Part shown: piece after piece, positions 12,202 through 20,307 of the stretch
Layout of the letters: each line of letters begins with the position of its first letter
Position numbering within the stretch: the first letter of the stretch is position 1
Made by a program: the position numbers and the translations under genes
Origin: an uncultured Methanobrevibacter sp.
GTDB taxonomy: Archaea > Methanobacteriota > Methanobacteria > Methanobacteriales > Methanobacteriaceae
Reading direction: 5' to 3'
Length of the DNA: 64,000 nt
Assembly (NCBI RefSeq): GCF_902769175.1
Contig: NZ_CACXNW010000017.1
Coordinates: 1 to 64,000, forward strand
Notes under the pieces: generated by a model
What the model was told of the DNA's origin: nothing
Seen by the model: only the letters and a program-made list of their open reading frames with translations
Database searches by the model: none

Positions 12202-13112
12202 CCTCCGAAGAATAGTGCATAAAATATTACAGATGAAGCAATAAAACTAAAACTGAGATAAGAGCCAACAACATCACCATAAGAAAAATTAAAAATATCC
12301 TTAAAAGAATAAGACAACAATGTAATCTGTTTATTTAAAACTTTCACTCCTTTAGGAAGGCCTGTTGTTCCTGATGTGAACATGATTGAAAATAAATCCT
12401 CACCATTTCCAATAATTTCCAATTCAACATCTTCGCTGTCATTTAAATCATCTATACAAATTACATTAATTTTAAAATCATATGATTGTGCAAATTCTTT
12501 TGTTGTAATTATGCTTTTAGCTTCACTAATATTTAACATATGTTCAATCCGCTTGATAGGATATAGTGGATCAACTGGAATAAAGCAAGCGCCTATTTTA
12601 TTCAATGCCAATACTAACTCTGGAAAGTGATAAGTTCTTGGAAGCATTAAAGCAATATTATCCTTTAAAGATATGCCATGGTTTTCTTTCAAATCATAAG
12701 CAATGGAATTACTTGATTTTTCCAACTCTCCATAACTTATCTGTTCTAATCCATCATCTACTGCAATGGCATCAGGATGAATAATTGCATGCTCACGAAA
12801 ACCTATTGACAATGTTTTATCTTTATTGACTTTTCTTGTTTTTCCTTTGCAGAAATCAGAAAGCAACAATTGCTCTTCTCTTGAAATAATGTTTATGTCT
12901 TTTAAAAGTTGATCATGGCAATTGGAAAGATTATCGATTAGTGATTTGAGATTATTCCCCATATGTTGGATGTAAATGTCTGAAAATATATCAGAATTAT
13001 AAACCAAATCTAAATAATCATCATAAATGTTTAATGTTAAAGCTGAACCCTCTCCATTTAAAATATCAATATTATCAAATCCGCTAAAGTCATAAATGGA
13101 ATAGGAAGTCAA
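12153..13112 (-). CDS. NRPS fragment 2: end of C-like domain and N-terminal half of adenylation domain A1
   Basis: The frame is open from about 13169. It holds the end of the C-like domain, then A1 motifs: a YxxL-type A1 core around residue 130, and the ATP-binding loop FTSGTTGLPKG near residue 245. After FFGG the frame runs into a 15-residue non-homologous tail and stops; one added base near 12200 joins it to the next fragment (FRIFNEKERKD). Domain identity is secure from the SGTTG loop. The substrate pocket spans the frameshift, so I make no specificity call. Confidence 0.75.
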   Translation of the reverse strand: MTSYSIYDFSGFDNIDILNGEGSALTLNIYDDYLDLVYNSDIFSDIYIQHMGNNLKSLIDNLSNCHDQLLKDINIISREEQLLLSDFCKGKTRKVNKDKTLSIGFREHAIIHPDAIAVDDGLEQISYGELEKSSNSIAYDLKENHGISLKDNIALMLPRTYHFPELVLALNKIGACFIPVDPLYPIKRIEHMLNISEAKSIITTKEFAQSYDFKINVICIDDLNDSEDVELEIIGNGEDLFSIMFTSGTTGLPKGVKVLNKQITLLSYSFKDIFNFSYGDVVGSYLSFSFIASSVIFYALFFGGCSGYSMKKSEKIVYC

Positions 13113-13153
13113 AGTATCATCAATATAATAATCAATATCTACTTTAGTGTGTT

Positions 13154-13957
13154 CTACTGCAAGGTCAAAATAGATTTAAATTCAGATAAATATTCAGTAA
13201 AGGAATTATTTTTTAGAAATTCAATTTTTAGTAATGCATCTTTTTCACATATCTTTACATCATCATTTTCATAAGGAATGCTTGTTTTTAAAAGACAGCC
13301 TTTAGTTCTATCTATTTTAGACAGGTATAATGAAAATATTGAAGCAATAAAATCAAACTTTGAAGTTTCATTATTCATTAAAAAGGAATCAATACTTTTT
13401 TTATCTAAATCAAATTTTAATTTTTTATAATTTTTTGATTTGAGATTATAGAATTTAACATAATCTCCCCCATCCAAAAGATATTCTTTCCAGTAAGCAG
13501 ATTCATTTTCAAAATCAGATGAATTTAAATAATCAGTTATTTTATCTTTATGTGCTAAAAGCTTATTTTCAATGGAACTTTCATTTGAATTATTAAAAAG
13601 CTTATAAATTTTTTTCATGATTGAATAATTAAAAATTGATGAATGTATATTGGCTAAAATTATCAGATTTTCTTTATTTTTTAAAACGAGAAATTTATAA
13701 AGTGGAACATTAACAATGCTGTCAAAAGAGAAATTAAAAAAATCATTGGTAATTTTATCAATATTTTCCTGTGTTTGATTTGAAATATCCTCATATTGAT
13801 AAATATCTTGATTAACTGCAATATACGGATTAAGCTTTTCATCAAACTGAAGATTTAAAAAACTTCCAATATCTTTAAAGACCAAATCCAATTGGCTTTT
13901 ATTAAATAATCTAGAAATAAATGTAAATTTCACTGCATAATTTCTCATTTTAATCAT
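13154..13957 (-). CDS. NRPS fragment 1: degenerate N-terminal condensation-like domain
   Basis: This 267-residue fragment carries the true start of the NRPS. It resembles the first half of a condensation domain, but where HHxxxDG should be there is only IHSSIFN, so the catalytic second histidine and aspartate are absent. It may be a structural or acceptor-less starter domain. The fragment ends in an out-of-frame tail after about 13168; one more T in a T4 run gives a protein that continues into fragment 2 with FDLAVEHTKVDIDYY. The ATG at 13957 follows an AGGT site 5-6 nt upstream, and an in-frame ATG three codons later (13948) is an alternative start. The leader is tandemly repeated. Confidence 0.75.
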   Translation of the reverse strand: MIKMRNYAVKFTFISRLFNKSQLDLVFKDIGSFLNLQFDEKLNPYIAVNQDIYQYEDISNQTQENIDKITNDFFNFSFDSIVNVPLYKFLVLKNKENLIILANIHSSIFNYSIMKKIYKLFNNSNESSIENKLLAHKDKITDYLNSSDFENESAYWKEYLLDGGDYVKFYNLKSKNYKKLKFDLDKKSIDSFLMNNETSKFDFIASIFSLYLSKIDRTKGCLLKTSIPYENDDVKICEKDALLKIEFLKNNSFTEYLSEFKSILTLQ

Positions 13958-14126
13958 ACCTAAAAATTTAGTATTTTAACACTTCATAATTTCTCATATT
14001 AGTCATACCTAAAAATTTAGTATTTTAACACTTCATAATTTCTCATATTAGTCATACCTAAAAATTTAGTATTTTAACACTTCATAATTTCTCATATTAG
14101 CCATACCTAAAATAAATTTAGTATTA
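13958..14126 (-). promoter_or_regulatory. Tandem 49-bp leader repeats carrying three mini-ORFs upstream of the NRPS
   Basis: A 49-bp unit is repeated with copies anchored at 13981, 14030 and 14079; a diverged copy overlaps the NRPS start. Each unit reads on the minus strand AGGT, ATG, ... TAA and encodes a 12-residue peptide, MTNMRNYEVLKY (first residue pair M-A in the farthest copy). Mini-ORFs are 14104-14066, 14055-14017 and 14006-13968, each stop lying 10 nt before the next ATG. The genuine start MIKMRNYAV is clearly the source of the copies. Serial reinitiation or ribosome occupancy could tune NRPS translation; neutral slippage is the alternative. The rest of the intergenic stretch to 14336 is AT-rich with no feature I can name. 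Confidence 0.8.
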
Positions 14127-14336
14127 TAATAAATAATTATAGTGTCTTAATAATTTATATATTTACATATATTCTTAAATTAAATTAAATAATTTTTTAA
14201 AAATAGCATGTTTTTGAAATTAAAAATAAAAAAATTAAAAAAATTAAAAAATACTTTAAGAAAAAAATAAAATAATTTTGCAAGAAATCTTCAAATAATA
14301 AAGGTATATGACTTAAGTAAAATCAATATAATTTAA

Positions 14337-14666
14337 TTATTTTTCAAATTTCATAAAGGACTTAATGATTTCTTCAAAGCCTTTTCCTTCTGATGAAGCT
14401 TCAATTACTTGTTTGACTACATCAAAAAGATTGTGTTTGTTTTCAGCAGGTGCTTCAACAGTTTTTGCACTGCCAAGAGCTAATGCAATATCTTCTTATT
14501 TAACAGTTTGTCTTTTCGCAGCTTTTGCGTTTTTAACTGCTTCTTTAGCAACTGCATCTGCTTTGTCTTCTAAGTATGCTACTAATGCATCTACTGCATC
14601 AGCACTTACTCTTTCAGCACCTTCTTCTTGAATAATCCTTTTTACAGGAGCTTTAGGAATAGCCAT
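14337..14666 (-). pseudogene. Archaeal histone with C-terminal tail, interrupted by an in-frame TAA
   Basis: The frame runs 110 codons from ATG (14666) to TAA (14337). It begins MAIPKAPVKRII and continues through the histone fold to KRQTVK, then TAA at 14498-14496, then EDIALALGSAKTVEAP and a helical, charged tail ending KSFMKFEK. The intact histone at 63741 reads KRQTVKADDIALAIDKE at the same place, so the stop removes helix 3 of the fold. A single G-to-T change (GAA to TAA) would explain it. Tailed histones are known in methanogens, for example the extended MJ1647 of Methanocaldococcus. The truncated 56-residue product should not fold as a histone dimer. An assembly error is possible. Confidence 0.85.
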
Positions 14667-15194
14667 ATTTTTCATCTCGTTATAATTGTATAATTCTATT
14701 ATATCTTAATTATTATTAAAGTTTTTCCATCTTACTTACATTTATTAAGTTTTTATTTGATTAAAAGAATGCAAATTTGAAGAAAGTAAAATAGATTAAT
14801 GGGAGTATTTACTTCAAATAAAATAACTTCCCTAGAACAAGATAGAAAAGTTTCAGTAACATCCTTTCATGTGATTTCTTGAATTTTTCCATTTTTAAAA
14901 CATAACTTATTATATTATATGGGATATAAATAGTATTAATTAGTTTAGTTAACTCTAAATCTGTTAATTATTAAACCGACTATAATAATTTTGTAAAAAA
15001 TTATTGTTTTTTTCTAATAGGGCTTTATAAGGAATTTTTTATGTGAAATAATCATTGTTTTTTTCTAATAGTGCTTTATAAGGAATTTTTTATGTGTAAT
15101 ATCTTATTGTTTTTTTCAATAAGGGCAGTGAAATGAATTTTTTATGTGAATAATATTATTGTTTTTTCTAATAGAGCAATAAAAGGAATTTTTT
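14667..15194. other. Intergenic region with tandem RBS/start repeats of the AGCS gene
   Basis: About 530 bp between the divergent histone and transporter genes. The left part is AT-rich without a recognisable gene and must hold the promoters of both genes. From about 15000 a unit of 51-52 bp containing a T-rich tract, CTAATAGGGC-like core, AAGGAATTTTTT and ATG is repeated, with ATGs at 15041, 15092, 15144 and the true start 15195. The first and third upstream ATGs are immediately followed by TGA (minimal start-stop), the second opens a 14-codon ORF ending at 15136. Confidence 0.8.
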
Positions 15195-16610
15195 ATGGTA
15201 GATATTGTTTTTATATTAAATCTAATTGACAGCGTCATGTATTATCCTGTCCTGATTATTGTTATGGCAATAGCAGGATTGTATTTCACCATTAGGACAA
15301 GAGGTGTCCAGATTAGGCTGTTTGAGGAATCCCTTAGAATAATTAAGGAGCCTCCTGAAGATGATTCTGATGTTTCTTCATTGCAGGCGATGCTGGTTTC
15401 AACAGCTTCACGGGTAGGGACAGGTAACATTATCGGAGTTTCAACAGCAATCTGTCTTGGTGGTCCTGGAGCTTGTTTCTGGATGTGGGTTATGTGCATT
15501 ATAGGTGCTGCATCTGCATTCACTGAAAGTACACTTGCTCAAATCTATAAAAGAAAGGATTCTGAAGGGCATGCTTACGGAGGTCCTGCATATTATATTG
15601 AAGAGGCTTTGCATAAGCATAAGTTGGCAATGCTTTTCTGCATATTTTTAATTGCTACATATGCAGTAGGATTTAACCTATTGTGCTCTTATAACCTTCA
15701 GTCAACATTTATGGATTATTACTTTTATCATCCAACATATACTCCAATAATTATAGGTGCTCTCCTTGCCATATTTACCGCTTACTGTTTATTTGGTGGA
15801 GGCAGTAGAATCATTAGGATTACCAGTACAGTTGTGCCATTAATGGGGGTTTCATATGTGATGATCTGTTTGATGGTTATAATTTACAATATACAAAACG
15901 TTCCTGCAATGTTTCTTTTAATATTTCAAGATGCTTTTGATTTCCATTCTATCTTAGGAGGAGTTGCTGGTTCCTGTATGGTATATGGGATAAAAAGAGG
16001 TTTGTATTCAAATGAAGCAGGGGTAGGTTCTGCACCAAACGCTTCAGCATCTGCAAATGTTTCACACCCTGCAAAGCAAGGCTTAGCTCAGACATTATCT
16101 GTTTATATTGATACATTACTTTTGTGTACTGCTAATGCATTGATGTGCTTGTCTACTGGTGTTGCAAGGGATGCAGTTGTTTCAGGTGCACCATATGTGC
16201 AAAATGCGATTTCTACAGTCTTAGGTCCTTCAGGTCCTATATTTATCACTGTTGCAATGGTGCTTTTTGCATTTACTACGTTGATAGGAAATCTTTATTA
16301 TATTGACAATGCCCTGATTTTCTTGAATAATAAGAAGGTTCCTTCAGAGAGATTCATGAATATGTTCTATGTATTTGCAACATTGATTGTTTTTGTAGGG
16401 GCTATCATACCAATGGATGCAGCATGGGCTATGGCTGATATTACTATGGGTGGAATGACATTAATCAACCTGCCTTGTTGTGTTATGCTTGCTAAAGTTG
16501 CCGTAGACTGTCTAAAAGATTATGAAAAGCAGAAAAAAGCAGGTCAAACTCCTGTTTTTAAAGCAGACTCTATTGGGTTGAATACTGATGAAATAGATTT
16601 CTGGAAATGA
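15195..16610 (+). CDS. AGCS family amino acid:cation (alanine/glycine:Na+) symporter
   Basis: This 471-residue membrane protein has the alanine/glycine:cation symporter signature. Residues 70-85 contain VGTGNIIGVSTAICLGGPGACFW-type sequence (GTGNI followed by GGPG), and residues near 130 contain YGGPAYYIEEAL. There are about ten to eleven hydrophobic segments and full family length. It should import alanine or glycine with Na+ or H+ at the cell membrane. The ATG at 15195 is 8 nt after AAGGA. The gene stands alone; downstream it converges on a broken MarR gene. Its leader carries three upstream copies of its own RBS/start block, a plausible post-transcriptional control. Confidence 0.93.
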   Translation: MVDIVFILNLIDSVMYYPVLIIVMAIAGLYFTIRTRGVQIRLFEESLRIIKEPPEDDSDVSSLQAMLVSTASRVGTGNIIGVSTAICLGGPGACFWMWVMCIIGAASAFTESTLAQIYKRKDSEGHAYGGPAYYIEEALHKHKLAMLFCIFLIATYAVGFNLLCSYNLQSTFMDYYFYHPTYTPIIIGALLAIFTAYCLFGGGSRIIRITSTVVPLMGVSYVMICLMVIIYNIQNVPAMFLLIFQDAFDFHSILGGVAGSCMVYGIKRGLYSNEAGVGSAPNASASANVSHPAKQGLAQTLSVYIDTLLLCTANALMCLSTGVARDAVVSGAPYVQNAISTVLGPSGPIFITVAMVLFAFTTLIGNLYYIDNALIFLNNKKVPSERFMNMFYVFATLIVFVGAIIPMDAAWAMADITMGGMTLINLPCCVMLAKVAVDCLKDYEKQKKAGQTPVFKADSIGLNTDEIDFWK

Positions 16611-16750
16611 TTGGATTTTGGTCTAATCTAATCTTCTTTTTTTTATTTGCTTTTATATTTTAAGTTTGGCTTTTGGTTTTTTCACTTCAAGTAATTTTTT
16701 AATAGAAAAAAATAAACTTACTTTAACTTGTAATAATTTTCATTAATCAT

Positions 16751-17157
16751 TTACAAGGTTTCACCAAACATTATCAAGTTTTCCTCAGGAATTCCAGTAA
16801 TGATCTTATTGTTCCAGTCTCTAAAAATGACAAGCAATTCTTCACATAGGTCCTGTCCTTTTTCAGTTAAGTACAATATGTTTTTTCTATTGTTTGAGTA
16901 TCTATCTCTTTCTCAATCAATTCTTTTTTCAATAGCTTTTTTGTTACTTGGCTGATATTTGCTTCTGTGATATGATATCTTTTAGTAATATCAATTTGAT
17001 TAATGCCCTCATTATGATAAATCTCTATTAAAATAAGGATTTCATTAGTGTTTACTCCAAGTGATTTAGCCTTTTTCCCAAAAGTTGATTCATAATTTTT
17101 AGTTAAATTGTAAAAATATATTAAATGGTGTGGTATTTCTACTGTTGGTTCAATCAT
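16751..17157 (-). pseudogene. MarR family winged-helix regulator, frameshifted
   Basis: The first 96 codons (17157-16867) encode a MarR-type fold: N-terminal dimerisation helix, then TNEILILIEIYHNEGINQIDITKRYHITEANISQVTKKLLKKELIEK, the helix-turn-helix. The frame is lost at an A3 run near 16910; one more A restores the wing, EKRDRYSNNRKNILYLTEKG, followed by about 35 residues to TAA at 16751. Total restored length about 136, normal for MarR. As it stands the protein lacks the wing and C-terminal dimer helix. It lies convergent with the AGCS gene, with no obvious operon partner. A homopolymer sequencing error is an alternative. Confidence 0.8.
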
Positions 17158-17561
17158 CTCAATACTCCTAACATAAATTTTTTATAATAATATTTTGTTC
17201 TTTAAAATATAAAAACTTTTTATTTTCAATAATTGAAAAATTGTATGATTGATTAAAATTTTAATCTATTTGTTGACAATTTGGTAACATTTGTTAAATT
17301 TTATTTAATTATTCTTTATTTTATTAATTATTTTCTATTTATTCTTAATTTGTTAATCATTAATCTATTTACTCTTAATTTGTTAATCATTAATCTATTA
17401 ACTCTTAAATTGTTAAGATTTGCTTTATTTGATGTTTTTTGCTTATTTTCGTCCTTTTTCTTCTTTTTAATTTTCTAATGTGTTTTTTATTTTTTTCTTC
17501 TTTTTAATGATTTTAGATTTTTAATAAATTTTTATATTTTATAAAATCCAAATATATTTTC
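17158..17561. other. AT-rich intergenic region with a 31-bp direct repeat
   Basis: No gene recognised. A block reading TTTGTTAATCATTAATCTAT recurs with about 31-bp spacing near 17347-17410. A TATA-like stretch at 17533-17542 lies about 20-30 nt before the acetyltransferase ATG, and there is no clear Shine-Dalgarno site, so that mRNA may be nearly leaderless. A low-complexity plus-strand ORF here is not credible. Confidence 0.5.
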
Positions 17562-18140
17562 ATGTTAGAATTGAATGAATTACTTGATATATTTAATGCT
17601 GGCGATACATTAGTTATGGATATTGAGGCTGTAGAAGCTTGTAACTATTATAGTATTGAAGCTCAAAAAATTACTTGTGGAATGAATTATAATTTCCATG
17701 ATCTGGATGAAAGAAGGAAATTGTTCTCTGAATTGATTTCTCAGGAACTTGATGATGAATTTAGGATTTTCACACCTTTCTTCACTGATTTTGGAAAGAA
17801 TATTCATCTTGGCAAAAATGTATTTATCAATGCAGGATGCAAATTTCAGGATCAAGGTGGAATTTATATCGGGGATGATGTATTGATTGGCCATAATGTT
17901 GTTATGGCTACTTTAAATCATGAAGAAAATCCAAATAATAGGGCTAATTTGATTGCTTTTCCAATAAACATTGGAAATAAGGTTTGGATAGGCTCAAATG
18001 CAACTATTTTACCTGGTGTCACAATAGGTGATGGTGCAATTATTGCAGCAGGTGCAGTTGTAACAAAGGATGTTGAGGAAAATTCTATAGTTGCTGGAGT
18101 TCCTGCTAAATTCATTAGAAAAGTTAAAACCGAGGAATAA
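17562..18140 (+). CDS. Maltose/galactoside-type O-acetyltransferase (left-handed beta-helix)
   Basis: The 192-residue protein has an N-terminal helical segment as in LacA/Maa acetyltransferases, then hexapeptide repeats forming a left-handed beta-helix. Residues 85-190 include [30 protein letters not shown], then the catalytic histidine in TLNHEENP, and the end [44 protein letters not shown]. These are the features of acetyl-CoA:sugar O-acetyltransferases. The acceptor cannot be told from sequence; cell-wall or exopolysaccharide sugars are plausible. The gene is monocistronic by spacing. Confidence 0.88.
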   Translation: MLELNELLDIFNAGDTLVMDIEAVEACNYYSIEAQKITCGMNYNFHDLDERRKLFSELISQELDDEFRIFTPFFTDFGKNIHLGKNVFINAGCKFQDQGGIYIGDDVLIGHNVVMATLNHEENPNNRANLIAFPINIGNKVWIGSNATILPGVTIGDGAIIAAGAVVTKDVEENSIVAGVPAKFIRKVKTEE

Positions 18141-18473
18141 ACTTATTTATTATTCTAAAATTTTAATGAAGAATCGTTTTTTTATTTAAAATCATAAAAC
18201 AGATGTTTTTTTATTCAAATCATAAAGATTAATGTTTTTGTATTTAAAATCATAAAACAGATGTTTTTTTTTTTATTCAAATCATAAATATTAATGTTTT
18301 TGTATTTAAAATCATAAAGCTGATGTTTTTTTTTAAATCATAAAACTAATGTTATTTTTTTTTATTTAAATATGAATAGGATGATTTTTTCATTATCCTA
18401 AACCTTATTAAGTAGAATAGTCTTTTTAATGATTTTGAATAGAATAATATTATATGAAATTTAGGTGATTATT
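18141..18473 (+). repeat. Leader repeat array with six mini-ORFs upstream of the thioesterase gene
   Basis: Alternating units of about 29-32 bp, built from ATGTTTTT, a TATTTAAA or TATTCAAA core and ATCATAA, fill 18180-18370. ATGs at 18203, 18232, 18261, 18294, 18323 and 18349 each open a 6-9 codon ORF ending in TAA, most ending in Lys-Ser-stop. Unlike the NRPS and AGCS leaders no Shine-Dalgarno is evident, so these may be by-products of AT-rich repeats. Confidence 0.6.
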
Positions 18474-18872
18474 TTGGCTACTTTTGAATCAATAGATGAA
18501 GCAAGAGAATTTTTTAAAGGAGATAAATTTGCAACAAACATTGGAGTAAAATTAGATGAGCTTGAAGAGGATTCATGTGTATGCAGCTTAGAGCTCTGTG
18601 ATGACTTTAAGAATGCATATGGTGCTGTAATGGGTGGAGCTATCTTTACCCTTGGGGATTTTGCATTTGCAGTCTTATCTAATCAATTGCACAGACCAAC
18701 AGTTGGTCTTCAAGTAAGCATAAATTATTTAAGCGGTTCTAAAGGTGAAAAGCTCATAGCAAAAGCTACAGTTCGCAAAGATGGAAGAACAACTTCTGTA
18801 TTAAATGTAGACATTACAGATGACACAGGGCGAGATATTGCTCAGTTTGTTGGAACTGGTTACAAAATGTAA
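18474..18872 (+). CDS. PaaI-type hotdog thioesterase
   Basis: About 132 residues with the single hotdog fold of the PaaI/YbgC-like thioesterases. The signature is NAYGAVMGGAIFTLGDFAFAVLSN around residue 45-68, in which the helix following the GG pair carries the catalytic acidic residue (here Asp). Strands VGLQVSINYLSGS and LIAKATVRKDGRTTSVLNVDI follow. It should hydrolyse acyl-CoA or aryl-acyl-CoA thioesters in the cytoplasm. I choose TTG at 18474 because AGGTGATT lies just upstream; GTG at 18465 would overlap that site. The leader contains an array of short repeats. Confidence 0.85.
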   Translation: MATFESIDEAREFFKGDKFATNIGVKLDELEEDSCVCSLELCDDFKNAYGAVMGGAIFTLGDFAFAVLSNQLHRPTVGLQVSINYLSGSKGEKLIAKATVRKDGRTTSVLNVDITDDTGRDIAQFVGTGYKM

Positions 18873-19035
18873 TTTTTTCATTCTTTTTTTAAATAATGGT
18901 TCATTTAGCAAAACTTAAAATTGATTAAATATTTTTTAGAAATTATGATTAAAGTGTAAATTATTTTAATTAATAATTACAAATAATCATATAATTAAAA
19001 TTTTTATTAATTAATGAGGTATTAACGGTGATTAA

Positions 19036-19977
19036 ATGGCAAAGGAAAAAAGAAGTAGTTTAAATCCATTTACAGGTAAAAGTCATTTTGATATTGTTAA
19101 TGATGACCAGTTTTTAGAGGATTCATACAGACAGTACTATGGAATGATTCAAAAGGCTCAAGTCTTGGATAATACTCCTGATGGCCAAGTAGTTAGAAAT
19201 GTAACTATTCGACTGATTCAAGCTGTTGAAAACTATTTAACACAAATAGGCCGAATGGATTACATTGAAAACTATTATGATTGGGATGTGCATTTATTGG
19301 CTGATCAAACCGTAAATGTCTTTTGTATGCCTGGTGGAAAAATAGTGATGTTTTCAGGTATTCTTAATATAGCAAATACTGAAGAGCGTGTAGCTTTTAT
19401 ATTAGGTCACGAAATGGCACATGCATTGCTTGACCATTCAAGAACCCGTGCAAGTGTTGAAAGTGCAAAGAATACACTTGCAACTGCAGGATATTTTGGA
19501 AGCTTTATTTTAGACATATTCGGTATGGGTGCAGTGGGAGACATTACAAGAGCATCTATTAATGCTGCAAATATTGGAGCAGACTTCTTATTTGTAAAGC
19601 CATTTGGTAGAGACCAAGAATTGGAAGCAGATAGATTAGGAATGCTTATTATTCATTGGGCTGGCTATGACATTAATCAGATTCCTGCATTTTGGGAAAG
19701 CATGAGTCAAAGAGGAGGAAATGACTTTGACTTCCTGTCTACTCACCCATCTGATGATAAAAGAATTGCAAATATGAGAGCATTGATTGAGGAGATTAAC
19801 AGCGGTAAGGATTTCACTGCAGGACCTGTCATTGGTGATGCAAAACCAGTTAAAGAGTATGGTAAATCTGCAAGTCCTGCTCCACAAGCTTCTCAAGGCA
19901 CTGTTGGTCCTAAGTGTGGTGAAAAAGCAGATCTTGATGATAATTTCTGTACAAACTGCGGTCAAAAGCTAAAATAA
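19036..19977 (+). CDS. M48 family zinc metallopeptidase with C-terminal zinc-ribbon remnant
   Basis: The 313-residue protein has the M48 core: GKIVMFSGIL, then HEMAH (HExxH) near residue 137 and the downstream zinc ligand in ELEADRLG near 197, with THPSDDKRIANM at about 238, as in BepA/LoiP/Oma1-like peptidases. No signal peptide or clear membrane segment is visible, which is unusual since many M48 enzymes are membrane or periplasmic. The C-terminus looks like a zinc ribbon, KCGEKADLDDNFCTNCGQKLK, but the first cysteine of the usual CxxC is glycine, leaving three cysteines. ATG follows GGTGATTAA. Substrate unknown. Confidence 0.87.
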   Translation: MAKEKRSSLNPFTGKSHFDIVNDDQFLEDSYRQYYGMIQKAQVLDNTPDGQVVRNVTIRLIQAVENYLTQIGRMDYIENYYDWDVHLLADQTVNVFCMPGGKIVMFSGILNIANTEERVAFILGHEMAHALLDHSRTRASVESAKNTLATAGYFGSFILDIFGMGAVGDITRASINAANIGADFLFVKPFGRDQELEADRLGMLIIHWAGYDINQIPAFWESMSQRGGNDFDFLSTHPSDDKRIANMRALIEEINSGKDFTAGPVIGDAKPVKEYGKSASPAPQASQGTVGPKCGEKADLDDNFCTNCGQKLK

Positions 19978-20307
19978 ATTCTCTTAATTTTTAATTTAAT
20001 TTGATAAAGGTTTTTTAAACTTTTATTCATTTTATTCTTTTTTTTATCTTTTTTTTTTTACTGTTTTTTGGGGGTTATTCGTTTTATTCTTTTTTTTATC
20101 TTTTTTTTTACTGTTTTTTGGGGTTATTCGTTTTATTCTTTTTTTATCTTTTTTGCACGTTTTTGGATTATACAAAATTGCAGTGAAAAAGTAGAAGAAA
20201 TTCCTTTTTCAGTATGGCTTGTTTTCATAAAATATATATTAATTAATTAATTAATAAATATTGGATTATATTTTTTATATAAATATAATAAATATGGGGG
20301 ATGCTTG
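19978..20307 (+). promoter_or_regulatory. Adhesin leader: T-rich ~50-bp tandem repeat and TATA region
   Basis: A T-rich unit containing CTGTTTTTTGGGG and TTATTC(A/G)TTTTATTC recurs at 20026, 20077 and 20126 (spacing 51 and 49 bp). A TATA-like segment, TTTTTATATAAATA, lies at about 20272-20286. The ribosome-binding site GGGGGATG (20296-20303) sets the adhesin start at ATG 20308 rather than TTG 20305. No gene is present. Confidence 0.65.

Larger units (their letters stand above)
1..13957 (-). pseudogene. Giant non-ribosomal peptide synthetase, interrupted, 3' part outside window
   Basis: Read on the minus strand this is one NRPS of more than 4,600 codons: C-like, A1-T1, C-A2-T2, C-A3-T3-E, C-A4-T4, C, then the window ends. 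Every A domain has the SGTTG(x)PKG loop and the RTGD/STGD and NGK(V/I)D motifs; T domains carry GG(D/N)S. Reading is broken at about 13168 (T-run, one base short), 12200 (one short), 12038 (A-run, one extra), 10055 (T-run, one extra), 9296 (in-frame TAG), 7675 (one short) and 4006 (one short). Each join restores conserved motifs exactly, so one ancestral gene is certain. Module 3 has an epimerisation domain, implying a D-residue. Archaeal NRPSs are known in rumen Methanobrevibacter; the product is unknown. Single-base errors in the assembly are the alternative to true decay. Confidence 0.88.

Noticed and set aside
1-13957. Programmed frameshifting in the NRPS
   Set aside because: Six shifts in both directions, without slippery heptamers or pseudoknots at the sites, do not fit a programmed mechanism.
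17281-17478. Plus-strand 65-codon Leu/Phe-rich ORF
   Set aside because: Low-complexity translation of a T-rich repeat; no ribosome-binding site.
20068-20250. Plus-strand 60-codon Phe-rich ORF
   Set aside because: Arises from the T-rich leader repeat of the adhesin.
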